This document shows positions 12,982 to 23,498 of a stretch of DNA of 64,000 nucleotides, piece by piece. Below the pieces are notes generated by a model, which was given only the letters and a program-made list of their open reading frames with translations, was not told where the DNA came from and did no database searches. Every line of letters begins with the position of its first letter. The first letter of the stretch is position 1. The stretch is from Hedera helix (taxonomy: Eukaryota; Streptophyta; Magnoliopsida; Apiales; Araliaceae): assembly GCA_947179155.2 (NCBI GenBank), contig OX359278.1, positions 27,971,273-28,035,272 of the forward strand, given 5' to 3'. The position numbers and the translations under genes were made by a program.

Positions 12982-13218
12982 AATCAAGGATTTTACTTGT
13001 TGGGTTTTGACAACACATCACCCACTTTTGCATCCGCAATATAAATATCCGTCCCAGCCATTATATTCCTGATGACAACAGTTCTCCGGATTAAGCCAGT
13101 AAGGCTAAACCAGAAAGACGGCATAGGGAAAGTTGTTGGCACACTGTTTTGCATAGCCGGAGCATCGATGATCATATTGTACATGGTGGGGCATGATTGG
13201 GGGTTGTACATTGCCTAG
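12982..13218 (+). pseudogene. WAT1-related (nodulin MtN21/EamA) transporter gene fragment
   Basis: Plus-strand translation from 12982 begins NQGFYLLGFDNTSPTFASAI, then hits an in-frame TAA where WAT1-family proteins have Gln of the 'AIQNSVPA' motif. It continues SVPAIIFLM...VLRIKPVRLNQKDGIGKVVG and TLFCIAGASMIILY, ending at TAG 13216-13218. This is the signature of plant WAT1-related drug/metabolite transporters, membrane proteins with ten helices of which auxin-related vacuolar exporters are the best known. Only about 78 of the usual 350-400 codons are present, covering one or two helices and the following loop. Start, remaining exons and reading frame are lost. It is a decayed fragment with no function expected. 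Confidence 0.8.
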
Positions 13219-13261
13219 GGTACTTGTGTTTGTTTAGACAGGATAAAGATGAAGTGTTCAT

Positions 13262-14560
13262 ACACCGAACCCTTCTGGACCCGAACACCTAACCCTCTTG
13301 GACCCAAACCCTCTTGGAATCCAAGCTGTTCTTTTCGTTGTTCCTTTCGGTCTCTTCATGGTTTTTGTGGGTGTGTCATTGGACTTTGATATAGCCGCAG
13401 TTGGATTATGGAGGGCTCGGGAGTGTGTCTGTTAAGTACGCGGAGCGTACTTACTAGGTCGAGAACCCACATCAAGATACACATGCTTAAGTACGAACTT
13501 AGAGCATTCATGTTCCATATCCATGTTCCTCAAGATTGCCGAGTACCGTGCTGGAATTGTTCCATCTCTTTTCACCGGTTGCTAAATTTATCAATGAAAC
13601 CGAGAGGCCTCCCGCTCTCAGACACACAACTCATTCGACCCATGACCACCTTTGGGTCCCTCTTGAGTACAACATTACTCCCTCTTGGGCTCATGAGGTT
13701 CATGTGGAGTTATAATAGGGCCTTCTCGGATTGCGTTCGTGATACATTTTTGGCCACCCCCAGATTCAATTCAGTTCCACCGGCAAAACAACCTCTCAAG
13801 ATTTTCGACTACTGGGCTAAATATGAATGGATTACGTACTTCGACTTTGGTGTACAATGCAATGTTATTTTGAAACCTCACACTAAAGAATATGCAAATG
13901 TTTTCCAAAATGATTTACCAGTGATTGTTTGGCATGAGGTTTTGGAAGCGAATACGAAAACAGAAAATCTCAAGAACGGAAACATGAGACTTGACTAGAG
14001 AGCTTTAGGTTTGGGTACATCTTGGAATACAAAGATTGGTCGTCTTCTCATCCGCTTCGTCACTACCATGATTACTATAACAAGGTGAACAAGGCGAACT
14101 GGAATGTAACAATGAAGGTTTCAGAAGTTTGGGACTTGAACGATCTTCCATAAATGGTCGAACCTTGCCTGACTAAGGAACGAACCCTCGTGGGTATGCA
14201 TCTTCCTTGGTCGAGCCCTGCATGTCCGAACTCTAACCTTACTTGTCCCGGGCAATAAGAGGGTTCGTATCTCACTGTGAGTGAAATTCGATATTAGAAA
14301 GCTTGTGGTGCGGCGTGCCCGCTGGGACATGGCAGCTATACACGGAACAATCTCTAGCGGCATAAATGGTGGTGTCTTCTACAAAAATTGAAGCCTCCTT
14401 GGTCGAACCCTCTATAACATGTTTGATCCAAAACCTAATTTCCATGACCGAAGACTAGTTTATATGTGCCGCATGACAACAATTTGACAACAGTGAAAAT
14501 CATGGAAGATGATCATCAAGCCCGAACCCTCCTGGGCTGAACTCTCATTGTTGTAAACTG
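13262..14560. repeat. Region with recurrent GAACCCTC/TGG phrase
   Basis: Variants of 'cgaaccctcttggac' recur at about 13267, 13295, 13308, 14181, 14404 and 14521, with related 'gaactct' copies near 14228 and 14538. Spacing is irregular. The region is GC-richer than the flanks and has no recognised gene. It could be decayed retrotransposon interior. Confidence 0.4.
13408..13998 (+). CDS. Unrecognised 196-codon open reading frame, probably not a gene
   Basis: An uninterrupted frame from ATG 13408 to TAG 13996-13998. I do not recognise the product. It has no signal peptide, no clear domain and no repeated motif. It begins with a Ser/Arg/Thr-rich part; the C-terminal half is ordinary in composition, with tracts such as YWAKYEWITYFDFG. 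It lies in the GAACCCTC-motif region next to a pseudogene fragment. Length alone makes chance or decayed transposon coding sequence the likeliest explanations. A captured exon is possible. Confidence 0.15.
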   Translation: MEGSGVCLLSTRSVLTRSRTHIKIHMLKYELRAFMFHIHVPQDCRVPCWNCSISFHRLLNLSMKPRGLPLSDTQLIRPMTTFGSLLSTTLLPLGLMRFMWSYNRAFSDCVRDTFLATPRFNSVPPAKQPLKIFDYWAKYEWITYFDFGVQCNVILKPHTKEYANVFQNDLPVIVWHEVLEANTKTENLKNGNMRLD

Positions 14561-15401
14561 TTATAGCTTATATGGTAATAGTAATATATTATATATTGAT
14601 GTGATTGAATTAAAAAAAATCATTTTTATAATGTAATAATCAGTTTTATTATTTGGGCACATCTCGAAATAAATATAAGAACAAATGATATTTACGTAAG
14701 TATCGGAAGAAAATTATGATTAACAAACTTCATTTATAACATGGATGTACCCGCATAATTTGATTTTTAATTTTCTCATGATGTTTAACAATCACTGACA
14801 ATTGTGTATGTATTTTATCTTTTTTCGGTACTACGCATGAGTTTGTCAACTTCACTTGGAATCAAGCTGGATGACACCAATGTATTGGGAGCCCACTAAA
14901 CATAGTTGAGAATCACTAAGTGGAACACTAGATCACAAAATGGATGAGCTTTTTGAGTTAAGGCAGCTCAATAAATATGATGATGCTAAGCTCTAAAGAA
15001 GATTGAATCTAGACAAGAGGAAAGACATAATGGATAATGATCACTACCAAGGAAGTGCTGAGGTCAAATCTAGGGCCCAAAGATGTTATAACGACCAAAT
15101 CAACAAGTGTACACCAAGTCATTTAAGAAGAGCTCCCCTAAGGGTTCCCTCTCTTAAGGGCCAGGTGCATGAAAAAACTATGGAGTGACAGATATTGGGT
15201 TATACTGGAGATTGCAGCATCAAGGGCATTATTGGCTCGAAATAAAGAAAGAAACAAATGTACTGCAACGATAATATCTTTCATGCCAAGAATACCCTAG
15301 AGAAGAGGAATGCAACTTCATGTACGATATAATGATTTGGCGAATCCCATACGTGGAGTTTTTACAAAGTTGTCGGCTTCTTGCCAAAAATAAGGACGCA
15401 A
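14561..15401. other. Intergenic, no feature recognised
   Basis: AT-rich DNA without repeats or ORFs of note. It directly precedes the CACTA insertion and should continue at 21534. Confidence 0.5.
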
Positions 15402-15423
15402 TTACACAAGAAAATGGCCTATC

Positions 15424-15775
15424 AACGACCGCTTATTAGCGACCGAATTCGGTCGCTAATGGACATCAGCGACCGAATGCGGTCGCTGATATCCGTCACC
15501 TATAGTTTGGTCGCTAACATTCATATCAGCGACGGACAATAGCGACCGAACTTTCAGCGACTGACAATGGCGACCGACTCGGTCTCTAAACTGAGTCATC
15601 ACACCTAACAACATTCGCCACGTGTCGCGACCGCTAATAGCGACCGAAGAAACAGCGACCAATATCAGCGACCGATGAGATGATTATCAACGACCGGATT
15701 TTGAGACTAACAGCGACCGGGTAGTAGCGACAGGTTATTAGCGACCGCTATTAGCGACCGAATTCGATCGCTGAT
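15424..15775. repeat. CACTA left subterminal repeat block
   Basis: More than a dozen copies, in both orientations, of the 8-mer AGCGACCG/CGGTCGCT, often joined as AGCGACCGAATTCGGTCGCT. Such arrays are the transposase-binding subterminal repeats of CACTA elements. Confidence 0.9.
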
Positions 15776-15923
15776 TATTCTTTTCAGAAAAAAAGGTTTT
15801 TTTTTGTTTTTTTCGATTCCCAAAAATTTCTTTACCTGTCAAACACATCCTAACACAGCACAACATATATATAAACGATCTAATTGAGATCTCCAACCAA
15901 ATATCAAATTCTAACCAAACGAT

Positions 15924-18900
15924 CTAATTGACACTTAATAACTCTTCCTCCTCAGTATCTCTGTCATCTAAGTGTTGTACTGAATCAAGATCCAATTCAT
16001 CATCCTCACCTCCACCCTCTAAATTGTTGAGTTGATTGTTGTCATCGAGATTTATTATAGGAGGGTTATGTAACGTCTCCTCTTGGTAGACTTCTCCCTC
16101 TACTAATTGGACATGAATGCGCACAGGAGTATGAATGACAACTTACCAATCTGTAGGCGTTCTAACCCTTTTCCGAATAGGAGTACGAGTATAATACACT
16201 TGATGTGTTTAAGTTGGCAACACAAATGGTGCATTCATATATGTCCTTTTGTTGAGGTCAATATCGACAATTCCATGTCGATCGACACGTATCCCTTTTT
16301 CTGAATCAAACCAACGACATTTAAACAGATTAATCTGACCTCAGTATGTACCCTTGTACGACAACTCAATGATTTCTTCCAACTCCCCATAAAAGGCACG
16401 ACCAACCTCATTGTAGTAATCTCCTTGAACAAACACTCCAGTATTGGTTGTTCTTTTACCGATGACGTATGTCTTTGTATGAAAATCATAGTCATTTACT
16501 TTATAACCATTACGAGTGAGTTGGTCCCTATCTGGGCCCATGGCTAAGACTTGTAAATTTGAAGGAATTGTATCGTCATTAAGAACCTATAATTGTTTAA
16601 GACATTGTGAATAAGTTTTTCATAAATTAAATAAAATGACTTAATTAAGTTAAATAACTTACTTTGTCCTTTATCCATTTTGCAAAGGTTTGATCCCGAT
16701 TCAGTTCAATATCTTTATCAGTTATGCCGTGTTGATTTGTTCTTAACTCAGCATCGAATGATCTACAGATATATTATATATATGAAACAATATATATGAG
16801 ATTATAGTATACATCAATGAGATTAAGCTAAATATGAGTTTTACATGCATACCTCACTAATCCCTCAATCTCCTCACAATTGAGAAAATGTAAGTATGTG
16901 CAGCATGTAATTCTGCTTCAGAGAGGAATACCCGTTTTTCTTTTCCATAAGCGCGACCCGGTAGACCAAATACAGAAAGTCGACCGTTTAGTTCAACGTT
17001 CCCCCCATCATCATGTCTTGGAACTCGATTGGCCTTTATCAAAACTTCATTAGAAAAATAGTCTGATACAAACGTAGATATCTCATCAAAACTGTATGCT
17101 TCACATATCGACCCCTCGACATAAGCTCTATTTTTAACCTTCCTCTTCAGGTTTCCCATCACCCTCTCGAAAGGATACATCCATCTGTATTGAACTGGCC
17201 CACCAACACGAGCTTCATAGGGTAGATGAATTTGCAAATGCTCCATGGAGTCAAAAAACCCTGGTGGAAATATTTTTTCAAGCTTACACGTGATCTCAAT
17301 GATGCTCTTCTCAACTATTTCAATGTCATTTTCATTTAACGTTTTTTAACATATGCTTTTGAAGAAACGACTAAGCTCAGTCAAAACATCCCATATTGGT
17401 TTATCAAGCAAGTCTCGAAATGCTATTGGCAAGAGTCTCTCCATGAACACGTGACAATCATGACTCTTCATCCCTTGTATTTTGTCACCTGTAACACACC
17501 TTGCAATGTTTGACGCATATCCATCTGGTAGTTTCAGAGACTTGATCTATGCACACACAACTTCAACCTACTTCTTGGACAATGTGTATTTTGCATGCGG
17601 TTTGACAATCTTTCCATTAGGTGATTCATAAAGCTCTAAACCAGGACGCTTACAAATATCTTTCATATCCAACCGTGCTTTATCATTATCTTTGGTCTTG
17701 CCCTTAACATCCATCACGGTGTTAAATACATTGTCAAACACATTCTTCTCAATATGCATTACATCTAGATTGTGACGAATCAAGTTTGTCGACCAATAAG
17801 ATAGTTTCCAAAATATGCTTCTCCAAACCCAATTGTGAGACTCACCAAACTCATTGATTGTTATTGAGGCAGCACTTTTACCAAATGGGATTGCTGGCAA
17901 TCTCATCACACGGTCACGCACCTCTGTCCCAGACAATCGTCCTACCGACATATCTTTCTCTAATTTTTCTTTTTTAAAATTTTCTCTATTTCTTCGAAAA
18001 GGGTGATCTATCGGCAAAAAACGACGATGACAGTCAAACCAGCAGGGCTTCCAACCATGCGGTAGATTAAAAGACTTTGTATGCTCCAGACAATATGGAC
18101 AAGACATATTCCCGTGTGTACTCCATCCATATAACATACCATAAGTAGGAAAATCACTAATAGTCCACATAATTGCTGCCCGAAGGTTAAAGTTTATTTT
18201 GGTCGAAACATCTCAAGTCTGTATTTCATCCTCCCACAATACCTTCAACTCGTCTATAAGAGGTCTCAAGTAAACATTTAGATTCTTTCCAGGACTCTTG
18301 GGACCAGGAATCATGAGTGAAAGAAACAAGTATGGTTGTTTCATATACATCCAAGGAGGCAAGTTGTATAGAGTCACTATCACAGGCCAGCAGGAGTACG
18401 GAACAGCTGAGTGGCCGAAAGGGTTGAAACCATCGGTTGACAATCCAAGTCTCACATTTCTTGGTTCTAATGCAAACCCCGGATGAGTTAAGTTGAATTC
18501 TTTCCAAGCCTTCCCATCTGCAGGATGATTAAGTTCCCCACCTTGAGCTGGAGATCTCACATGCCAAGTCATGTGTTCAGCTGTTCTTGAAGACATGTAC
18601 AATCTTTGCAGTCGATGTGTAATTGGAAAATACCTTAAAATCTTAAAAGGTATATTTGTCTTTTTTGTAGTCACACCGTCTTTATTAGGCTTAAACCGAT
18701 CATGATTGCACAATGTGCACTTTGTCTTCTGTTCATTTTTCTTATAAAACAACATGCAATCGTTCGGATATGCATCGATCTTCTGGTATCCAAGACCCAA
18801 CTTCTTCACCATTTTCTTATAAAAGTAATAGTTATCGGGCAATTTTTCACCGTCAGGTAACATACTCTTAATGGCCTTTAATAGCGACTCAAAACACGCA

Positions 18901-19505
18901 TTGCTCATGTTGTGATCAGCCTTGATGTTAAGTAACGTCACCACTGCAGACAATGTAGTTTGCTTTGAGCAACCAGGCCACAACGGTTCGCATCCCTCCT
19001 CTAATAACTTAAAGAACGATTTGGCATCAGAATTCATAAGTTGATCTATGTCTTGTTCCCAATCAAAATCCAGCCCAGCAATATCATGAACCATGTCATT
19101 CATACGATGAGTACTACTGTCAGCTGGATTATGTATTCGTGCATTGACACTCTCTCTTTTCTGTCCATGTGCCCATCAACATTCTTCGTAATTTTTCATG
19201 AACCCATTAACAAGTAAATGATAGACGACTGTATCTCTGTCCGCATAATTGACAGTCTTACACTTCAAACAAGGATATCTTATCTTGTTCTGAACGTTGA
19301 CACATTCTTTCTGGCTATATGCATAATCCAAAAACACTTGACAACCAGTTCTAAATTCAGCTGTAGCACTTATCTGCCCTCGTGACTTTCGTCGCCTCAT
19401 CCAACTACGATCTAAATATAAATACATAATAGTATGGTACCTATTTTGACAAGATTTTTTGTATTCATTAAATCTACTTATTAAAAATGTATAGGTATAA
19501 TGCAT
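15924..19505 (-). pseudogene. TNP2-like CACTA transposase (Transposase_21 family), multiply stopped
   Basis: Read on the minus strand. An N-terminal transposase-associated domain (about 19415-19170) has LDRSWMRRRKSRGQISATAE and a CxxC pair. The Transposase_21 core (19103 to about 17350) includes LWPGCSKQTTLSAVVTLLN, RNVRLGLSTDGFNPFGHSAV and SDFPTYGMLYGWSTHGNMSC. Then come a DUF4218-like part (MEHLQIHLPYEARVGGPVQY, 17246 onward), a DUF4216-like part (ELEEIIELSYKGTY) and an acidic tail ending at 15924. From 19505 to about 16895 one frame is kept through in-frame stops at 19176, 18213, 17568, 17547 and 17346. A probable 1-base deletion near 16890 precedes two plausible introns (donor GTATGC at 16852, acceptor at 16763; donor GTAAGT at 16662, acceptor near 16587). 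More stops follow. The true start is probably further upstream, behind an intron. It would have cut and joined the element's ends; it is now dead. Confidence 0.88.
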
Positions 19506-19869
19506 GTTTCCGACCTAAATACGTCTCCACCCTTATTACACCGATCAGGCTTCTATCTCATTCTTGTATGTGAGTCCCACTAATAGCAACAACTTAAACA
19601 AATGCATGTGTTTGTTCTAAAGAAATTTCGGCAGCATCTACCATCGGTCTCCAAGTACACGAAATAAATTATGATTTACACAATCTAAGTATGCACCCGG
19701 AGAATAATAGAAGATAAACAAACCAAAATTTCTTTAAAACAAAAACATAAATTCGCTTAACTCATTGACACCGGCCTAAGTGGGAGCGAAACATACAAGA
19801 ACAGTCTCAAAATGGGGACTATTCAAGATTCACTCCTAATGAGTGAATCTTGAACGGGTTTCTAAGCTA

Positions 19870-20838
19870 CGCATATTTTTTTATATTATTTTTATATATA
19901 TTATCTTATTTTTATTTATTTTATAATATTATTTTGAATAATATTATATTATATTTCTTTATTTTATATTAATTTGAATGATATTATATTATATTATTTT
20001 AATAATATATTATTTTTTATTATTTTGTATTATTTATCTTTATTATATTTTATTGTATTATTTTATACTATATTATATTTATTTAAATTATAATATTATT
20101 TTGCATAATTTTGAATGATATTATATTATATTATTTATATATATATTATATTATATTATTTTATATTAATTTGAATGCTATTATATTATATTATAGTATG
20201 TTTTTTATATTACTTTTCTCTATTATATTTGTTTGTATTATTTTATATTATATTATATTTATTTATTTCATAATATTATTTTGTATTATTTTAAATGATA
20301 TTATATTATTTTTCTATATATTATAATATTTTATATTATTTTTATTTATTTTATAATATTATTTTGAATGATATTATATTTCTTTATTTTATATTATTTT
20401 GAATGATAATATAGTATATTTGTTATATTATTTTGTATTATGTTTCTCCATTATATTTTTTTGTATTATTTTATATTATATTATATTTATTTATTCCATA
20501 ATATTGTTTTGTATAATTTTGAATTATATTATATTATATTATTTTTTATATATTATATCATTTTATACTAATTTGAATGATATTATATTATATTATGTTT
20601 ATTATATTATTGTTCTTTATTATAATTTTATTTATTTATTTTATGTTATATTATATTTATTTATTTCATAATATTATTTTATTTATTTTTGTAATATTAT
20701 TTTATATTAATTTGAATGATATTATATTACATTATTTTGTATTATATTGTATTTATTTATTTCATAATATTATTTTATTTATTTTGTAACATTATTTTAT
20801 ATTAATTTGAATGATATTATATTACATTATTTTGTATT
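19870..20838. repeat. One-kilobase AT minisatellite-like tract within the CACTA element
   Basis: Almost pure A/T with a recurring phrase 'ttttatattaatttgaatgatattatattatatt' at irregular spacing of about 60-110 bp, at least ten times. Stop-poor frames here encode only Ile/Leu/Phe/Tyr-rich strings and are compositional artefacts. It lies upstream of the transposase gene on the element strand. Confidence 0.85.
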
Positions 20839-20960
20839 ATGAGGACAAATAGTAGTGCATAATATTATCATATGAGGACAAATAATAATGCATAGTATTT
20901 TTATAATTTTTAATAATGACAAAATGAGGACAAATACTAGTGCATAATATTATCACATGA
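20839..20960. repeat. Three copies of an ATGAGGACAAAT unit
   Basis: Copies of 'atgaggacaaata.ta.tgcata' begin at 20839, 20872 and 20924, with most of the following 'atattatca' kept in the first and third. They sit at the junction of the AT tract and the transposon's GC-rich right part. Confidence 0.8.
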
Positions 20961-21029
20961 ATTATATTAGCTAAATCAAACATATTGTATATCAGAAAAT
21001 GTATAAATATTATACGGTTTACCTTTTTC

Positions 21030-21235
21030 GGCAGGAATGGCGTCCGACAGCGGCTGGTGGCGTCTGGCGAGGGAATGGGGGCGGCCGGCGAGGCTGTCTC
21101 TCGATCTCTCCTCTCGGTCTCTCTTCTTCCTTTCTTCTCTTCTTCCTTCTTCTTTCTCCCTTCTTCCTTCTTTCTCTTTCTGCTTTCTTTTTCTTTCTTT
21201 TCTGTTTCTGCGTTTCCCGTGCGACGGATATTAGG
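21030..21235. other. GC-rich then polypyrimidine block, possible transposase 5' leader
   Basis: Positions 21035-21100 are GC-rich ('ggcggctggtggcg'-like) and 21100-21225 almost pure C/T on the plus strand, i.e. GA-rich on the minus strand. This lies between the right subterminal repeats and the transposase gene, where the promoter and 5' leader would be. Overlapping frames on both strands give low-complexity Arg/Glu/Lys or Ser/Leu/Phe strings and are not supported as genes. Confidence 0.4.
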
Positions 21236-21264
21236 TCTGAACATAACAGTGACCGTTTTTTGTC

Positions 21265-21518
21265 GCTATTTTTTTTTAATGCGTTGGCACTTTTAGCGAC
21301 CACATATTCGATCGCTAATAGATTAGCGACCGCTCCACCGACCGATATCGGTCGCTAATTATGGCGTCAAAATTCTCGCTCTTTTTTGGTGGCTTATTTG
21401 GTATTTGCGACCGATAATTGCGACCGTAAGTGATCGCTATTAGTGTTAGCAACGACCATCATAATCGGTCGCTAAAACTAAGTATTAGCGACTGATTTTG
21501 CGGTCGCTGATGTGCATT
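21265..21518. repeat. CACTA right subterminal repeat block
   Basis: Multiple AGCGACCG/CGGTCGCT copies in both orientations, matching the left block. The block is shorter and less dense than on the left. Confidence 0.88.
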
Positions 21519-21849
21519 TTTCTTATAGTGTTATAAATCATCACTTTACTACTTGAAAGGCAATAGACAAGCATAGGTCGCATAACCTTGATCAGGATTC
21601 TCTCAGAAGACCTTAGACGATCATCCGAAGGCATGGACAAAACACTTACCACGCGCGCCTTGGTATATGATGAAGATTCGCAAAAATGGAACTTCATTTA
21701 GCCAGGATGAAAATTCGAAGCTTAGTTGAGAAAGATAATTGATCGGCTTCTTTGAAGGCGTTATCCGACTTTTAAGACAAAACTAAAGAAAATCTGGAAT
21801 TGTACTATGAAAGGCTACGACGACAATACAATAATGCGGCGGTACCTAA

Positions 21850-22350
21850 AACGGCAATTTAAGTCCTCAAGAATATCCCTTGCCAAGAAATTGGATGACC
21901 AATGGAGGAGGCACAAGAATTGGCGGATTAAATATCCACCCAAGATGGTGGTCCACCGAAAATGGTGGTTGAAGTCCTCAGAAATATCCCTTGCCAAGAA
22001 ATTGGATTATCAAGAGAGGATGCATAAGAATTGACGAATTAAAAATTCACTCAAGATGGTGGTCCACTTTAAATGGTGGTCAAGTCCTCGTATAATACAC
22101 TTGCCAATAAATTGGACGACATAAGTGACGAGGCACCCGATTTCAAGTCCTCGTGGATTACATTTGCAAAGAAATTTGACGACTCAAATGACAAGGCACC
22201 AAACAGTTACTTTTTTCCTTCAAAAGTGATGAGACACCTGAACATAAACCCTCAACGAAAAGTTATACTTTTAACTTCAAAAGTGACAAGGTATCTGATT
22301 AATAAGCCCTCAATCCCGAAAAATTACACTTTATCTCCAAAAGTGGTGAA
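21850..22350. repeat. Degenerate tandem repeats with AAGTCCTC-headed units
   Basis: Two long units (about 117 bp, starting 21860 and 21971) share 'aagtcctcaagaatatcccttgccaagaaattgga' and 'caagatggtggtcca'. Two shorter units (about 65 bp, from 22081 and 22146) follow, then about 63-bp units built around 'tcaaaagtga.gag..a.ctga'. Similarity falls from left to right. Short frames through it (21807-22034, 22073-22381) follow the repeat and are not supported as genes. Confidence 0.75.
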
Positions 22351-22719
22351 TGTTATGTTTTTCTGTCAAAAGCAAGATTGAGCATTTTTAAACAAAAAGA
22401 ATAAAATAAAATAAAATATGATTTTTCAATTATCAATACCAAATTTTCACTTATACTTGAATAGTCTCTTATTTTAAAGTATAGATTCAAGTGTCAGTTT
22501 GTGAAAAAACGGAAAAAATAAAATGTTCTTTTAATTAAAGATTTTGTTATTTTTCTTTATTATGCACATTGTCGTTTGGGAATATTAATTTAAATGACTT
22601 ACAATTCAATTCAAGTCAAAGATGATCGATAAATGTTGTATAAGAATGTTGTATAAGAAAGAAAGTTTATTCTGATAATTGAAATATAACTTGAATTTTT
22701 AAAAGTGGAAACAAGAGAC

Positions 22720-22727
22720 TATAAAAG
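22720..22727 (+). promoter_or_regulatory. Possible TATA box, target unknown
   Basis: 'gactataaaaggcc' is a good TATA context, but no credible coding region follows. It may belong to a decayed LTR whose tandem repeats lie at 21850-22350. Confidence 0.25.
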
Positions 22728-22927
22728 GCCATAATATAAAGGTCACGACGAATCGAAGAAAAAACATAGCTAAAGCTTTTGAGTTGGTAATAGGGGAATG
22801 CCGAGCCTCCATTTACCATACCATCATTACTTTAAGATCTTTAGCCAGGAGCTCGAGTTCTCAAAACTTGACCTTCAAGATTAACTATTACATCTTGACA
22901 CTCCAAGGGATCTTCGGAAAACAAATT

Positions 22928-23434
22928 GTCGCAGTACTAAAACTGATTAGTTTGAGAAAGGCATTTCCTATTCTTTTCTTTTCATAATATAAAGCTGCTT
23001 TTAGTATCCGACAAGACAAAGAAAGAGATTCCCGCTTTAGAAAGATATATGTGACCATCTAGCTACTTTGATGTATATGGTAGTCCTCTAAAAAATTGGC
23101 ACGTGCATAGTTATCATCCATATGCTGAAAATTTTGAATTTTAAATTAAAACTTCACACGAATTAAATAATAAATAATATCATTACAGGAAATAGTTTAT
23201 GCTTCAGCCAATATTAAGGCCCTCTCTTTTTTCTTGAATTTGTTTTTTGGAAATCTTGGCTTCTTGTAATTATCTCTATGAAGTTTAGGACATTGATTGA
23301 TGAAATATATCACCAAACAAAACAGTATTTTTTAAATAATTTATAATATTTATAATTATATTGATTGAAATTAATAAAATTCGTATTACTTTTGAATTTA
23401 AAAAGATCTTAAATATGTTTTTAAATAATAATAA

Positions 23435-23498
<64 letters not shown>

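Larger units (their letters stand above)
15405..21530 (-). mobile_element. CACTA (En/Spm) DNA transposon, 6126 bp, TSD TTA, inactive
   Basis: The right end on the minus strand reads CACTATAAGAAAAATGCAC, a canonical CACTA terminus. The left end reads CACAAGAAAATGG, the same terminus with about three bases missing after CAC and one A lost from the A run. Both ends are flanked by TTA (15402-15404 and 21531-21533), the 3-bp target duplication expected for this superfamily. Just inside each end are dense subterminal repeats of AGCGACCG/CGGTCGCT. Between them a TNP2-like transposase pseudogene lies on the minus strand (15924-19505). It is followed, in the element's upstream direction, by about 1 kb of AT repeats and a GA-rich block. 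The multiple stops and the damaged left terminus imply it cannot move by itself. Confidence 0.92.

Noticed and set aside
15424..15775. Regularly repeated short motif that could suggest a CRISPR-like array
   Set aside because: The repeats are 8-mers in both orientations at irregular spacing at a CACTA end, i.e. subterminal transposase-binding repeats in a plant genome.
18226..18507. Second ORF (and a plus-strand one at 18298-18486) overlapping the transposase
   Set aside because: Shadows of the TNP2 reading frame, which has the conserved motifs.
20111..20789. Several overlapping Ile/Tyr/Leu/Phe-rich ORFs that look like membrane proteins
   Set aside because: They lie in almost pure A/T repeat DNA inside the CACTA element, where hydrophobic strings arise by composition.
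20837..21358. Overlapping ORFs on both strands with Arg/Glu/Lys- or Ser/Leu/Phe-rich tracts
   Set aside because: They are products of a polypyrimidine tract read in several frames; no domain and no consistent frame.
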